A stretch of 64,000 nucleotides of DNA from Anseranas semipalmata (GCA_013399115.1 VXAA01004318.1:1-64000), one strand, 5' to 3'; shown: positions 10,501-25,580, counted from the first letter of the stretch. Made by a program: numbers and translations. The notes: generated by a model from the sequence alone, not told the origin.

Positions 10501-13500
10501 CCACATCTAAGCCACCTGGCTGGGCTAAGCTGAAAGATCAGAAGGCCAGAATGAAAGTTCAGATTACCTCTGCTGAGTCTTTGGAGCCTCTCAGGTCCCA
10601 GCTGTCTGGGATTTCAGCCAGCGCAGAACCCCTCTGGCGATTTTCTGCCCAGTGAGAAAGCCAAAGGCAGAAACATGTTATGTCCCGATTGATCTCCTGA
10701 TAATTCAAAAGGTAGATGGAAAAAAACAAATTACTTGTACATTTAGAAGAAAAAACCATTAGTTTCTAGGTTACTCATAGCTCATGGGAGGTCTGACTCA
10801 TGAACATTTAAGGCTTGGGGATGGTAATACTGCATGCTCTGTGCTTTCTATTTCATAGGTAAAACTCACATTCATGCAAAGTGATGGTTGAAAAATTACC
10901 CAGCTTGAAGCCCAGTTACAGGTGAAAACTCAGCTTGAATATTGGCAATTGTGTTATGCCTTGAAATGAAGTGTTGGAGATTACAGGGTAACACAAACTC
11001 TGCTATTTCCCTCCTCAGAACGTGACAATTTGGTAAACTTCTGCAGTTCCCATCTACAGCTTCTCAAAAGCGAGGGACAGAATGGGATGTGAGACTGCAA
11101 GACTGAGCAGCCTTCTGTGTCACGTGCAATGAATGGACCATAATGCAGAAGGTTATATACTAGCACCACCACCAGTTGTTAAATGGTGCTGTTAACCTAC
11201 ACAGATTAGCGTGAGCCCACTTGTGTGGCTTTGAACTGACAAGACTGCCTCTGAGCTGTGCCACACTGATGTATCACCTGTGTGACCTTTGCAACTCTTG
11301 CCATAGCCACGCTGTGCTCTGTTGTAGAGTACTGGTATATGCAAACTTTTCCCTGCAAAACTGCTGTGGAAATGCTTCCTGGGTGAGGAAAGAACTGAGG
11401 AAGCAGACACCAATTTTCACTCTCAAAGAAAGAATTTTCTTTTAACTTCTTTCCTTTCAGTCTCCTCTCAAGTCTTCTTCATCTTAGTGTATTAACCTGA
11501 GGCTGTCCACGTTAGCAATATGGTGTCATTTAAAGAGACCTAAGCTTTCAAAGAATAACTTAAGTCTGGAACTGGAAGCAGCTGAAGCTCTTTAGAAGAG
11601 ATCTCTATGGGAGCCTGGGAGTAGTATTTCTGTGTTTCCAGACGTATCTCACTGTTTCCAGGACCCGTACTCATCCTTACAGCTGGACATGGGAGCTAGG
11701 TATTTTGTAGTATCTATTGTTGCTCCTGACCCCTTTGGCTCTGTGATAGAGCACTAGAGGTTGAACAGCTTCTGCTTGAGACAACATAACATTTAATTGT
11801 CAGTCTGTTCAGAGCAGAATTGCCTAGAAGCATGCCAGTTGTGGATAATTCCCCGCTTGTGTTCTTAAATATACTCAAAGATATTTAAGCATAATGTTTG
11901 TGAGTACTAGTATTTTTATACACAAAAGGTGGGGTGGGGTCTCTTTAGCACCTTTCTTAGTATGTGACAGACTGCCTTTTTAGGGGTGCCCACCGCTCTT
12001 TATTGGTTACAGAGCTAAGAATATTAGTTGTGAGTAGATGTCTCAACTCTAAGTCAAGAGATGAATCCTGATCTGAACTGGGAGATGAAAAGCAGTGAAA
12101 GCATGTGGTATTTCTAGGATAGAGTAACACTTCTCATCATTCTCTCTCCCTCTTTTCAAGACGTGATTTCCAAGGACTTATTCACTAGTACACCAAAGAG
12201 TGCAGACCAGTGAATGCTGCCCACCACAGATTGTTTTCTGGCTATGTAGTTCACCAAAGCGATACTGAGCTGCTAGAATAGGCAGGCAAATAGCAGCTCC
12301 AATGTCGAGTAAGTCTAGTGACATTTTTTGTTTTGTTCCTTTTGTGTTCCTCCTCACATTATGTGTAGAGACAGCAACTTATGAATAATCTGTAAGCTTG
12401 AATGCAAAAAAGGAAAATACTGGTCCAGGAGAGCATGGACAATTGATCCATATAGTTCATTGGTCTTGACATGTCAGATCTCTTTTGTTATGCGGATTCA
12501 TGACAACTTGAAGAATAAGTACTTGTAAATTAGTTACGCAGCAAGGTAGAAGCTTACCTGAACTACAATTGATGTCATACTATATCTACTTAATAGGTAA
12601 CCGAGCTGNTCCTTGAATATTCATAATGTTTAGATTATGAACATTGTTAGCTTCATATCTGATATCTGGTGTTTTTTTTTCCCTCCCCAGCCCCTGATCC
12701 CCCAGGTATAGCCTGTACCCACTATCTCAGTTGATTTAGTGATATGAAAAGGATTAGGTGTCTGTATTATCTCCTTATTAAAACATTTAGGGTAAATAAA
12801 AGACTGATATTAAACTTAAATTTTAATTAATTTTACCTCTAATTAATGGGTTTACTTTTTAATGTTTGTAAAACTCATTCTGTGCTTGAAAAAAATTAGT
12901 ACTGATTTTTGGAGTGAATGTATCGTAAAAGCTGAATTTATACTTTTGTTGGTAAATAAAATCTTGTTTCAGCTGTGCGGCTCCAAAAAAACTGCTAGTG
13001 TATTAAGAGTTAATGAAACAGTAGACGGCGTTCAATAATTTGCAGGATTTTTAATAGCTTTTTAGAAACAGTAAAACTTATTCTCTTCAAATTAAAGTAA
13101 GGGTAAATTTGGTGGTAACAATATTGTAATTTACATAATTCAAACCTCCATTGAAAGGGTCTGCTACACAAGCAGCAGGCTGATTAGGGATTAGAGGGCC
13201 ACTCAAACTGTGAAATTTTCCTTGTTTCAAAGTGCAAATGCTGTGGGGTTCTATATTTGTCAGGTTATTGCTAAACGTATTCCATTATATTCTTGTTTGA
13301 TAACCTGTTGAAGCATTTGATTACTTATTGTTCATTGGCCTTGTTATCAACAACCAGGTTATTCTCATCTACTGAATTTTTAGAAAGAGATAAAACCCTT
13401 TGGCTTACATACAGAATGGTCTCTAATTTTGACTTACTCCATTTCTGATGTAGAAAACACTCATTTTTAACATCTTCTCTTTTTTATTTTTCATGTCCAA

Positions 13501-13764
13501 AATATGTTTCTGCTGGACAGTCTGTTATGTGGGTTCTCTCTACATGAAATGTGGGGAGATGAAATCCACCCCCACTGTGTTTTCCAGAGGCAAATCAATT
13601 CTCACATACAGTGTACTCTAGTCTTGCAGAGAGTCCACTTTGTGACATGGAGAATTAGATACTACTCTGCTCTGTAGCACTTGACATAACTGTTAAACCT
13701 TCTGAGCTGTCACAGCCTAAATTTGTGACTTAAAAGGGAAGATGGGTGAAGGGTAAAGATTCAA
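7571..13764. other. Long AT-rich non-coding stretch
   Basis: About 6 kb without a recognisable gene or young repeat. A moderately GC-richer part lies at about 10240-10650, with no family I can name. A single N sits at 12609. Open frames are all under 75 codons and look random. Confidence 0.55.
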
Positions 13765-13970
13765 GCCTGGAATTTAGAAGATCAAGTTCAGTTCCTTTCT
13801 GCCCTGAAATACTTCCTGTGTGGCCTTGGACAACTCTTAAATCCTGAAAGAATGCAGTGCCAGCAGCCAGGCATCTCAGCCTGTGTTGAGGATCTGTACC
13901 TTAATTCCTCTGTTCTCCATTTGTAAAATGGAAAGAGTAACACTGCTCTATTTGGAAGGATAAATGTATT
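13765..13970 (+). repeat. Ancient MIR/CORE-SINE-like relic
   Basis: The order of motifs follows the MIR SINE core known from amniotes. A TTCAAGCCTGG-like start (13769-13780) is followed by TGTGTGGCCTTGGACAACTC (13817-13836), the counterpart of the MIR 'gtgtgaccttgggcaagtc' block. About 80 bases later comes CCATTTGTAAAATGGAAAGA (13918-13937), the counterpart of 'catctgtaaaatgggga'. Roughly 50 extra bases separate the two blocks, presumably an insertion. MIR-type copies in birds are few and old, which fits the divergence seen. The match is from memory of the consensus, not an alignment. Confidence 0.55.
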
Positions 13971-16900
13971 ATCTATTACTGCTCTGTGGGGTAGTAGGTG
14001 GAACAAAGAATTACCTAAAATAGTTATGTAAATCAATACTCTTGGAAGAGTGGTGACGGAGGGAAGCTCTATACCACAGAGCACAATGATTACACATCTG
14101 CATGCTTATTCTAATCAGTCTTTCTACAAATATAAACCATATAGACAAAACAACAAAAAGCTGAGTTGTTTTGTGCTGGAGAGGGGATTTTTTTTTTTTG
14201 AAATAAACTTCACAATGTCATAGTTGACTGAAATTCAGTGGGGACTAAATTCCATTAGTCTCCTTTGAATATTCTCTGAGCATATAAAGGATCAGTGAAA
14301 ATCTGGGAAGCAGAACTTTTTGTTATGCCTTCCTATAAACTTCTCTTTTTCATGATGAATAAAAATCTTACTTAATCGGTGAAATGAAATCTTGATAATA
14401 TCTATGTTATGATACTAAAGACTACTTAGGTAAATGTGTATCCAGTCTAATGTGTCGCAAAAGGTTTTCTAGCTGCAGCAAATTCTACTTAAGATTGCCC
14501 CATTTCCCTTTCTGTTTTTATATTCTACCCAACCTTCAACTTCATTGTGAAATTTTAGATGGCTACCAAATTCAGAATGGTTTAACCTTATGGATGGTTA
14601 GTGTCAGCTCTTCCTCCTCTGAGATACCGTGAATCAGTTTGTGTCCTGTAATGGTGTCATTTTCCCATTTATATCTCATGTGAGGTGTTTGCTTTCCGGG
14701 CTCCTGTTTAATGTCCAAGATGTCTGTTTCTTTCTTCAATCGATGCGTTCATTGCAAAAACATCTGCACTGGCCCACTGGTTCAACTTTCAGCTAGAAGC
14801 ACTGGAAGCATGACTGTCAGACCTGTCATAAACTGGAAATGCTCCTGTCTTTATGTTGACATTGGCACTGAATTTGCTGCACTGAAACAATAAAAACCGG
14901 ACCCAAAGGAAACAGGAAGTAAAACAGGGTATTAGAGCAAAATGGGAAAAGCTCATTTCTAAGAAACAGAGAATTTATTATAAAATGTCTACAGTTGTAT
15001 TTGGGGGCGGGGGAATCCCTAAACGAAACTCTGTTCTCTCTGTGCAAAATCTTGCCAACCTTGGCAGAGGACAGAATGTCAAAATCTGTGCTGAGTTTCC
15101 CTTCTCCAAAAGACAAATCACTGTGTTACTAAACACCAAATTATCATGACAGATCCTATCACCTTCTTGGCTGCTCTGTACCTTCTTTCGTACCTCTTGT
15201 TTGTCTTGTCCTTTGTGGATTTTAGGAAGTATCTTTACTTTTTATACCTTTCTGATGCCTAACACCTTCTGGATAGTACTGGAAACAAATACAGATTTTG
15301 GGCATTCAGGGAAAAAAGAAAGATCTGTTGTTGTAGTGGCAGTATCACTTGAGGAATGTTAACTAGTACTCCCTTGGTGCAACTCCTTAAAATAAAACAA
15401 ATAATATTCTGACAAATACACAGAAGCCAGTTTGAACAGTTCTCCTTGTAGCTCTTAGGGTATATTCTTTTGCAGAAGAAAGAAGACAAGCATGGCTAAA
15501 ATCTTTTCAAACCTATTCATAGGAGAATATTAATCTCCAGGAAGCATAATAAACACAGACTTTGATTTCCCTTTCCTTCTTTATATAGACAACCCAAGAA
15601 ATGCTGCAGAAAATGGGGAAACCAGAAGCCAGACAGGAAGCAATATACAGAATCTAAAGTACCACAGGTCTTGTTAGCATTAGATAACCATATGGTTCTA
15701 CAGAAACCATAGAATAACAGCCACTCTAATTATAGATCAGTGATGAAAGCGAGCTTAACCTTAACCCCATTAAAACAGCAGCTGAGGAGATCTCATCACA
15801 ATGGAAGAATGCAGTAGAGTATAGAGGATGCCCTAAGAGTGATATCTAAGGATCCATGGTAACAATCTGTATACGGTCTTGCAACAAATGTGCTAACTTG
15901 GTTTGCTTCTAACATGCACTAGTTTGGTTGCTATTCTTGCCATAGTAATGGAGATCCTGAATCCTTGCCTTGGACAAAATTTTTCACACAGTTACAAACT
16001 TTGCTACCTGTTGTTCATGACAATTTTTTAATTCTGCTGATGTGTGCTTTATGTCTTTTTTTTTCCCAGCTACATTTATATTTATATTATTATATAATAT
16101 ATTATATTATTTATATTGTATTAGAGAATGTATTGGTACTTTGTACTTGACAGGACTAATTCTCCAGAGATGTTTTAGATTTTGTCTGTAAAATACTTAG
16201 GAGAAAACATCTGAAAAGCTTTTGCATATAGTATCTAGTATAAGTGGTCATGAAACATAAATTCACTCATCATGAAGCTAAAAAAGAAAATGAGACTTTT
16301 AAGCAATCCCATTTCTCCTCTAATTAAATCCTTTTGTGAATGAGTTTCAAGTTTTGAAGTAGATTCAAGTGGGATGAGCTAATGACTTTTTGACTTGGCT
16401 TGCTGTAAGAGGAAGTGGGACAGAGTATTTGAGTGATGTAGTAACATCTCTGATTTCAGAGAGACACATTTGCCCTTGTAAACTGAGTTATCATGTTTAT
16501 GTGAGCTAATACCTAAAGTCGTACTAAATGGATGTTTCAATACTTCAGAGAATTACTGAAGTGTTTAGACCTCTGCCAGGAATACAGAGACTGGCCTTCA
16601 ACTCTGGTGCATGAGTTATCTCAAAGCAATCTTACCCACATTTGTGCACCAAAATGTAAAATAATGAGCCATTTCCCAAGAGCAAGGCAAATTACTGAAG
16701 GTAATATAGTATGAGGTTGCTGTCTGCTAGAATCTGACAGAGGTGGGGTCTTGCACAGGGTTTTCCTCCAAGAATTTTCCATCAATTATATCTACCAAAG
16801 GAATCCTCATTTAGAGAGAAGAAATGAAAATTACTTCTTCTGTACACTCATGGCCATTGCAGTCATACAAAAGAAACTAACTAAAATTAAAGGGTTAACA

Positions 16901-19900
16901 TTCTGCAATCAGCACCACATGATGACACGACACATTTCAGCAGAATTGCAGTTGACCTTTAAATAATTCTATAAACAGTGCCTGAAAAATGTTAGCGGAT
17001 GTTCAGTAACAGAAAAAGCAGCGTTCATTAAAGGTTTGTACAAACAGTTTGACACAGAAAACAAGTGAGCAACTTGTTGCTTGAGGAGGCCATCAGAATC
17101 TAAATCTGTCTGGGTTTCAGAAACCTTGGGTGACTGTGCACTGTGAGTGAATTGTTGATTCTCTTTATTCTTTTTATTTATTTATTTTTAATAGTGAAAT
17201 TAATATTGTGAGTCTGAATAAGATGTAGCTATTGTGAGGACTCTGAGGGCATTAATAGTTGTGCGGGCCCTACCCCTTTCACTTGGGGCCTCTCCACACC
17301 CCATGCCTGTGGGCCCAGGGGCTCCGTTTCAGCTCTGCGCTTAGACAGAGGGTTAAGGAGTTAGGCATCTCTTTTTAGGAGGACCTAACCTATTATATAA
17401 AATAAAATAAAAATATCCATCCATCTTCAAAACAATCTTTACTTAATATTTGGAGATTTGCCAACTTCTTTTTATCTTTCCAGCTTCCCTGTACATTCAG
17501 CTATATTGCTGCAATTCAGTATTAATATATTTGTATCAAGTTCATTTTCCAAAGCTCTTTGCTCGTTTGTAGATGACCTGTGTTTCTGGTTAGAGGATCA
17601 TGCTTTTTCTCAAGTGAACAATGTGGGAACTTTGAAAGATATCATGAATTGTTACCAGAATTCCTGGAAGTTCTTCATTAAATACTTTAACTCAGGCAAA
17701 GTAAAGATGTCATTATCAGTTGCCTGTGCATTACTGCTAAAACTTTCTCCATGACAATCTTGTTTTCCTTATATCTGAGGGACTTTGCATCTCTTATACA
17801 AAGCATTTGGGAATACTACATAAATATGGATTACTCTTTGAATATCCTATCTTATTACCCATACCACTGAATAGGTGATCAAAGCTCAAGGCAAAAGTTA
17901 GCAGTGTCCAGCAGCTGCATACAGAGGAGAAGGCCATGTGTTTCTGAAAGAATGCGAAATGGTTAGGCAGCAATAAACAAGAAAGCTGCACTGGATTTCG
18001 CTGGAGTTGTATCATGTATTAGAAACCTTTTTAAAATCAGGGCAGGTTGGCATGTGTCAGGTGTCCTTATGAGAACAGCATTTAAGTATCTTGGCTCCTG
18101 CTATTCATTCTGGCCACTACGTGACACTTCCTTTGGAAAAAAAAAAAAAAAAAAAAACCAAACCAAACCTGCTGAAATAAAACTGGATTTGTTTTCCACA
18201 TTGCCAGATATATCCAAGAGTTTTTACTCAATCTTTTAGAAAAAGCACAAGACAAAAGAAAAGCCCATTGCCTCATTGTCATTTTTATCAATGTGTACAT
18301 CAGTGCAAAGCTTTGACCCAATACAGCAGATCTTTCCAGTTGGCTTCATACATGGGTGCCACCAAAGGACCCATATCTACAGTATGAAGATGGGCTGAGG
18401 AAGATCTTTCTTTTACTGCCCAGCATGATTCACTGAGCAGAGTTAGACAGTATGCCTTCTTTACTAATCAGACTAAGACTGCACTTCACATGACTGTCCT
18501 CAAGATCTTGAATGGTTCTCAACTATTTTAGATTTCAACACTCCTTTCTTACCAAATGGGGACTGTCAGTTGAAATGTTGACATTTTATAAAAAAATTGT
18601 TCAATAAACAATTCAGAAATGTCACAATAAATCTGTAAGAAGCAGGGAGGAGCAAAACTACTGTTTCAAGGAAGTATTTATACCCCTGGTTATGCATCAG
18701 GTATAGTTTTTCTCTCTCCAGCCTTTTTGCATTGAATTATTTTTTTTCCTATTGCAGTAGGAACTATTTCCTTAAGTGTGTTCCACTGTACTGAAAGATT
18801 TGGCATGTAGGTTTTGATTTGTCATTTAAACTTTACTACATTTCTTCTATTACACTGCTAATATTATGAAACACATCATTATATTCATACTGAGTGTCAC
18901 AGCTCCACAAGATCAAATCTCACCAGCCTTGTGTCTGAAAATCAGTTTTGAGCGAAACCAACGTAAGTAGTATTTCTCCTACCTCCTTGCCTGTCCCTTG
19001 ACTGCCACAAAAGATGCTAATATAGTTTTGCTCTTTTTTTCCATTTTTTTTTTCATCTGTGGGAGGAATTTCACATTTGGTTTCTACATTTGCTTGCTGG
19101 ATTCTTTCCTGTGGCACACAGCTCAGGAAATGTCACTTCCATGTGTCTTTGGATGCCTGTCTGTTTGAAAAACAAACAAACAAAACATCTTCTTAATATT
19201 CACCATTACTGACTTTCACCTCTATACAGGATTTTCCCTAACTGACACATAAATATTTACACAGAGTTTTAAATACTGAAGTGAACACTTACTCTTTTCA
19301 TAGCACGGTTGTGAAGGCAAGTATTGCCGTATTTTCTGTTGAATATACTTGAAGAATTTGTGATAATGCTTGTATTTTAGTTATTTAATGTTTGAATAGT
19401 GCCTTAAAAATTTGTTTTGTCCTTTCTGCATTTGCATTTTCACTCCTGAGTAAAATTATACAGCCAGTGAGTTACAAGAGCTGTCATTGATAATACATAC
19501 TTAGGATCATGTTAATACCATGTTAATACCATAATAATGTCACCAACACATTGTCTATTGCTACATTAAAGAGAAGTTGGTGCTCTTACACTATCTACTC
19601 TTACCTTTTAGAGTGAGAAGTGTGGATTATTTTAGCAACAATATGAATTTTGTGAAGAATGCTAGTTTTTGCAATCATACTTATATTGCAGTGGCTGCTG
19701 CTCATGTTTCCTGCACTAGTGTTACAACATCTATTTGGAAAAACATGATGGTTCAGAGTAGAGCAGCTGGATCCTCAGTGTGAGCCAGCCATCTAAATTT
19801 CTACTCAATATGTCAAGTGTTTCTTAAAGCCCAAGCTGAGCTCCACGCTCTTGCTGGCTTACTCACATACGTCAGCAAAAGTGATGCCTGGTCACGCATG

Positions 19901-22900
19901 AAGGTGGGCCACTTGGCCTTTGGGGTGCCTTTGAGGAGCATATGCTATGAGTTCTACACCACCGTAAGATAAGCAATATCTGCAAAGAGTGGGTTGTGGG
20001 CCACCAGAAAAAAGAACCACAGAGTTTAAATCGAGAATCCTCTTGTAGTACTGCAGTTTTCACAGCTTTCTAACAAGAAGAAGAAGAACTGAGGAAAAGA
20101 TTTCTCTGAATTGGCCTATGTATCTGAAAGAGGACGGAGGGATTCACTAGTTTTTGTCTAGCATCAATATATCATTGAGTCTGAAATTATTAAACTGCTT
20201 GAAAAATCACGAAATTTGAAAAATAAAACCTCTGAGGAGGGTTTTTCTGGCGGTGGAGAAGTTTTACCATTTCACTGCAGACTGACACTCAGGATTCTTT
20301 AGGAGGAAATATAAACTCACAGTCAAACTGAGGAATAACAGTGAGAAAAAAGGAACAAGTAAATGGAGAAAGAGAATAAAAAGAATCATACAGTCCCTCC
20401 TTCAAACAGAAGGAGGATCACAGTCCTGTTGTAAATAGTGAAATGAAATACAGTACCAGGTAGAAAGAGATGGAATAGTCAAAGAAAGAGAAAGCTCACA
20501 TGGCAGTTGAACCTGTAAGTTCCTTCTACCAGAGACCATCTCAGATTATAACCTCCATCCCAGGAAATCTTTCCAGAGAGCTGGAAGGCTCATTCCTTTC
20601 CCTATGGTTAGGTGTCACGAAAGAGACTGAACAGATCAAAATGCTGACAGGTCATGGCGTCTGTCCCTGTTGGGTCAGCTCTTGCCTCTGCCTGTGCAGC
20701 TGGATGGCTGCTGTTTGATACACACTGCTAAACTGGTGAAATGAGTGCTAGTGTGGAAGGAGCTGCACCTCCTTCCTTGGCTGTGGGATGTACTGAGAAA
20801 CATTAGGAGGCTTCATTTGTAACTGTTTCCCAATAGCTTTGCTTAGTCTGTAGGATGAATGCATGTGCTGGAGCAGAAAGGCAGGATGTAAACCTTTCTG
20901 TGTACGGTAGGGTGGGCCTTGTCTGACCTGCAGCTCATGGCTTGGCCATACATCTTTTAAAGGATGGAGTCCTGAGAAATGAGACTTTTTATATGTAGCG
21001 ATTGTTGTTAACTGGTCTTTCTTAGCCATATGTAAACATTGTTTTATGATGACAATGCAAAGTATTTCAAATGCTATTTTGTAGAAATTGTTGCAATTGA
21101 GTTTATTTCAGTATGTCTGATATTCTTGCAAACAACACTGAACAGATCTTTGTGCAGGTAAGTCTATAGAAAACATGTTCTCTAACTGTATCAGACTCTC
21201 CCCCTGCAAACTCCTGTTCTCATGATTATTTGCTGTGTTCCAGCTCTCAATAAACTGAACGAGTTAAAGGTGTGCAGATCTACTCAAGGTTATGGCTGGT
21301 AACTGGAAAATAGTTATCTGAAGATGCACGTCACTAACTCCATCCCTGGTGGCCCATAATTAATAACATTCATATGACCTCACTCACTTCCTTTAATGAG
21401 TGATTTAACATCCCAAGCACTTGCAACTATTTAGCATTTCAAATATGTTAATGTTCTGAACATTTTATGGGAGAAGAACATTTGAATAATTTACCATAAA
21501 TATTTTCCAAACATTTTATTGTTGTTACCAAATCTGGCGTGGCCCATTTGCTTCATCATATTGCCTAAAACTGCAGCTGCATGCCACAAACAAAAGAGGA
21601 TTAAAGCCAGAGTAGCACATTTGTGGATTTGCATATAATCTGTTTCACTTGCTGTCAAATACCATGCAGTTGATGTGTCTTTTGGGAAAGGTGTACAGTT
21701 TCTTTTTAAATTAACATGAAGACTAAAGCAGGAGAAGTTATTTATTTAGTAATTTATGTTGGCATCCAGACACTGCAGTACTATATGTCTGAAAAACAAA
21801 CAATCAACAAACTACCAGTGAAACCTGCAGACCCTCCTGTGTGTTAAATCTTATTTCCCATTTCCCATGAAGGCAAAGGTAAATTCAAAGTTTTTCAAAT
21901 CAGATAGGTCTTTACCCTTCAACATGATGCTCTAGTATACTACTACAGAAACCCTGTCCTGTCATAATGAGTGCTTTATCAGAGACCTGGAAAATTCATG
22001 CCTCGTGTATTAAGGGTGACATGTTAGATCTAAATCCTATTACAGGAGATAGAAAAGAAAGTGTTCTCACACATAACTGAACATTTTTTTTTAACAAATG
22101 AAAAGATGAGAAAATACCCATTCACTCCAGGGGAAAGCTGTTACACTCTTCAGACAAAGAAACCAGAAGATATCTCTACAGCTTTTGACCCTCTGGACAT
22201 AATCAGAGACTTATACAATGTAGCATTCAAACTCATTGCAAAATATCAACAAGGGAATACTGAGGAATTAAAAATAAAAACAATTTTTATAATGGCACAG
22301 ACATACAGTGTCATTAGAATATGCTAAGGATCTTAATGTTCTTTTTTTATTTTTTTTGTAAGAATATTTCTGTTTTAAATGGTACCCAGGTGTTTAAGAT
22401 TGAGACTCTATTGACAAATGATGATCTGTATAATTGGAATTAAGTGTTTTAATATGCTGTCTTCATTTTCTAGCACTTCTGTATGTATGATGTCGTCTTT
22501 AGCTCACGAATGGGTGTATGAGGGAGTGTTGGACAAAAGAGGGGAGGCAGTGCAGAGCTATATAACTTCTGAATGTTTTAGGGCCATTTTAGGTGGCCAG
22601 TCAGTCTTGTTACACACCAGTATAAAACTCCATCCACTGATTGCATCCAGCCCAACAATGTGCAGTGAACAAGAATATTTTTTCTTGTTTCCTAGTACTT
22701 TTTAGAAAAAAAATCCAACTTTAGTTGAAAGTCCTCACCCACAGCAATTTGTTATGGTCAGTTAACAAGCTCTTCCAGAATCTGACTATCTCAATTACAT
22801 TTTGAAATCTATTGGCTTCAACTAGTCATTATTGAAATGCTTTTGGTGTTTGGCAGATTAAAGAGTCCTCATGTATTAACATAGCCATTAGAATGCAGGA

Positions 22901-25580
22901 TCTGCTATGGTAAAGACTTTCTCTGAAGACTTCCTCTGATGTACTAGACTAATGCTAATGTGGATTCAGGCCCAGAAAAATTTAGCAATGTTGGAAGAGG
23001 AAAAAGAGAGAAGAATCTTGAAGTTTGCCTCTTATTACTTTCTCCCACTCCAGATAGTGAAATGCTAACAGGAAAACAAGCAAGAATCTTACTCTGTTTG
23101 CAAGCGGGGACTAGATTTTAAGGGCTTTACTGTCATAAAATGCAGGTTTGTTCCTCCTTACATTTCTGAAAGCAGCACTGTGTTTTATGCATTGGGTTTT
23201 ATTACACATGAGTTATAGAAAGCCCCAGAGAAAGTCATGGGTGAATATGTAGGCATATCAAGCATAACAATTTCCACACAAATTTTTCCACAAAAAATAA
23301 GCATACTTTTGCATAGGCACAAAAGCAAATAGGTTTAAAAATGAGTTTCAAAATCTAGCAGGGAACTAAGACATTGTGGGCAGGAAAGAAAGGGATGTTT
23401 CATGATTGTCTGTTGAGGTGAGTCTATGAAGTGAGAGCTTTAATTTGGAAAAAAAAAAAAAAAAAGGGAGAGAGAGGGAAGACATAAAATTTCTTCCTTC
23501 TCAAATGATAATTGCCTGACAGGATTTCCTCCCCAGTAGGTGAAAAAAAGCTAACTTTATCAACCAAATTTGAGTGCTCTGTCACAGTGAGATAAGATGC
23601 CAGATCTGAAGGTAAGATTTAAAAGTTCAATTTCCAGATTTTGACCAATAAATTAGTCAGAAGAAGAGCTAGTTTTCCTTTTGAGCTATTTTCTTTTTCT
23701 GTCTTTTTGTGCCTTATCCAGGTGTACTGTAGAGATTCTTCCAAAAGAGAGTGAAAATCAATTAACATTCTGTCATGAGATAGCTGTTACCAGGATACAA
23801 AACACTGCACAGAGGACAAGGAAACTAGATAGGAAATTTTCTCTTCTTAATGTTTTAGATGAAGTTGCAAATTGAATAAGAAGTGTAACTGCATGATTAT
23901 ATTCAGATGCTAAACAAACAGACTAAGTTCCTTTGAATTGTGTTTGGAAACTCCCTAAAGTTTCCCAGATCCCAAGGCAAAGACGTATGGTAGGTATTCT
24001 AGCAGTTTGTTTTTCTGACAAGAAAAACATCATAAATGCTAACAAAAGCCAGGAGTTAAGTTATACTAATCATATAGTTCCTGCACACAGTGAATCGAAG
24101 ATCACTGGAGGTGCTTTCAGCTTACTTTTCTGTGGGCTGAGAGAGTGTAAAATAGAATACAGAAAAATAATCCCTCCTTAATATCTGAATTGAAGCTATA
24201 CCTATGAAAAGTGCCAAGTGCTGTCATCATAGGAGAAAGTCTTTGATTTATCTATTGGATGGTTTAGCTCTAGCAATGTCAACTCCCAGCACTGAACAGA
24301 AAACATACTTGCATCCGACCATCTGGAACATCTCCTTGGGAAGGAATATTTATTTGGCTTTTGCACTTCTGAGACACTTGTTACAAATCCAGAAACTATT
24401 CACAAACTATAACTGTTCTATTCTAGAACAGATATTTCTTTGCAATCTTAAATAATATTAATCTGGAAAGTAAAGGAAATCCCTGCTTAAGGCTGTCATC
24501 TCTCCTTGTATCCTCACACTTTGTAGAACTATTAGTAGGATTTCAGAAGATGAAATCTTCTGAAAATCTATATGCTGTGAGATACATCATGCAGAAATGT
24601 TCCTAAAAGCTAAGAACACTCCACAGGAATCTTTATTGGGCATTTGCTTGATGTTCTTTGAAGACTCCATGTATTGACTTATGACAGTGTGTGAGGGGAT
24701 AGATTCTGAAGTACTCGAATGTCAGACCAATCAAATAGTCAGATGTGAGATTACTAGCCCTTGCATCTGAAACGGAGGCTAGCCAATGGGTGACTTCCCT
24801 TTTTCTATTAGTAACCAATTTAAATAGTAATTCAGCATTAAAAAAAGAAACCATAGCTCAGCCTATATCAAGTAATTACTTTTATTGACATGCATATGTC
24901 ATACATATATGAACATTCTGTGATCTGACCCAATGTTCTGATTTCCCTGTGTCCAAAATGTCAGGGAAACATGTCCCCTGAATGTTTGTTTAATTTTGTC
25001 ATATGTGAGTGAATAAGAGCAAGTCTTGAGATACAGAATGAGCTTAACACATTATTATTTAGAAGTAATTTAGATTTTCTGGAGCTGTGGTGGTACTTCT
25101 AGTTAAAAGAAACAGCAATTTTCAGTTGTCAACTGCATTTTCTTCAGAAAAAAAATGCTTCTTTTCAAATTGAGAATTTCCATGTTTCCTGTCTGGTTGA
25201 AAGAGAATTTTTTGGAAAGTCTGAGGTTTCAGAAATGGATACGGTACTCTATCCACCATTATAATTTGTGCTGGGAAATGTTTCCCACTACTTTTTTTGT
25301 TCAGCCAGAAAGCTGCATTTCTTCATCCTTCATGAGGGCAGAGTTGAGGTTAGGTCAAATGATGCGTGCAAAGTGTTTCTCAGCTGTTGTTTAAGCAAGC
25401 TTTAGCTATTTCTGCAGCTGATTTAGAGTTCTTTGATCTGTCTCATTCACTATAAATACAGCGAAGATGTAACCGTGATCAAGGCTGAAAGCAAAATATA
25501 CTGACCTTCATTACCTCTGTGCTAAAATAATGATGGGGGGCAGGAAAGGAAGGAAAACAGGAACAATGAATTAAAGTATA
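13971..25580. other. Long AT-rich non-coding stretch
   Basis: I see no gene that can be supported. It contains a TA-rich patch (about 16072-16122), a small GC-rich patch (about 17258-17350), A-runs (18138-18158 and about 23449-23465), and a stretch around 21330-21720 with the octamer ATTTGCAT at 21627-21634. The longest open frames (for example 17458-17754 and 22061-22327) have no recognisable motif. Confidence 0.55.

Noticed and set aside
22061..22327. 88-codon plus-strand frame with a plausible amphipathic middle
   Set aside because: Considered as an exon, but there is no clear splice context, no recognisable family and a base composition equal to the surroundings.
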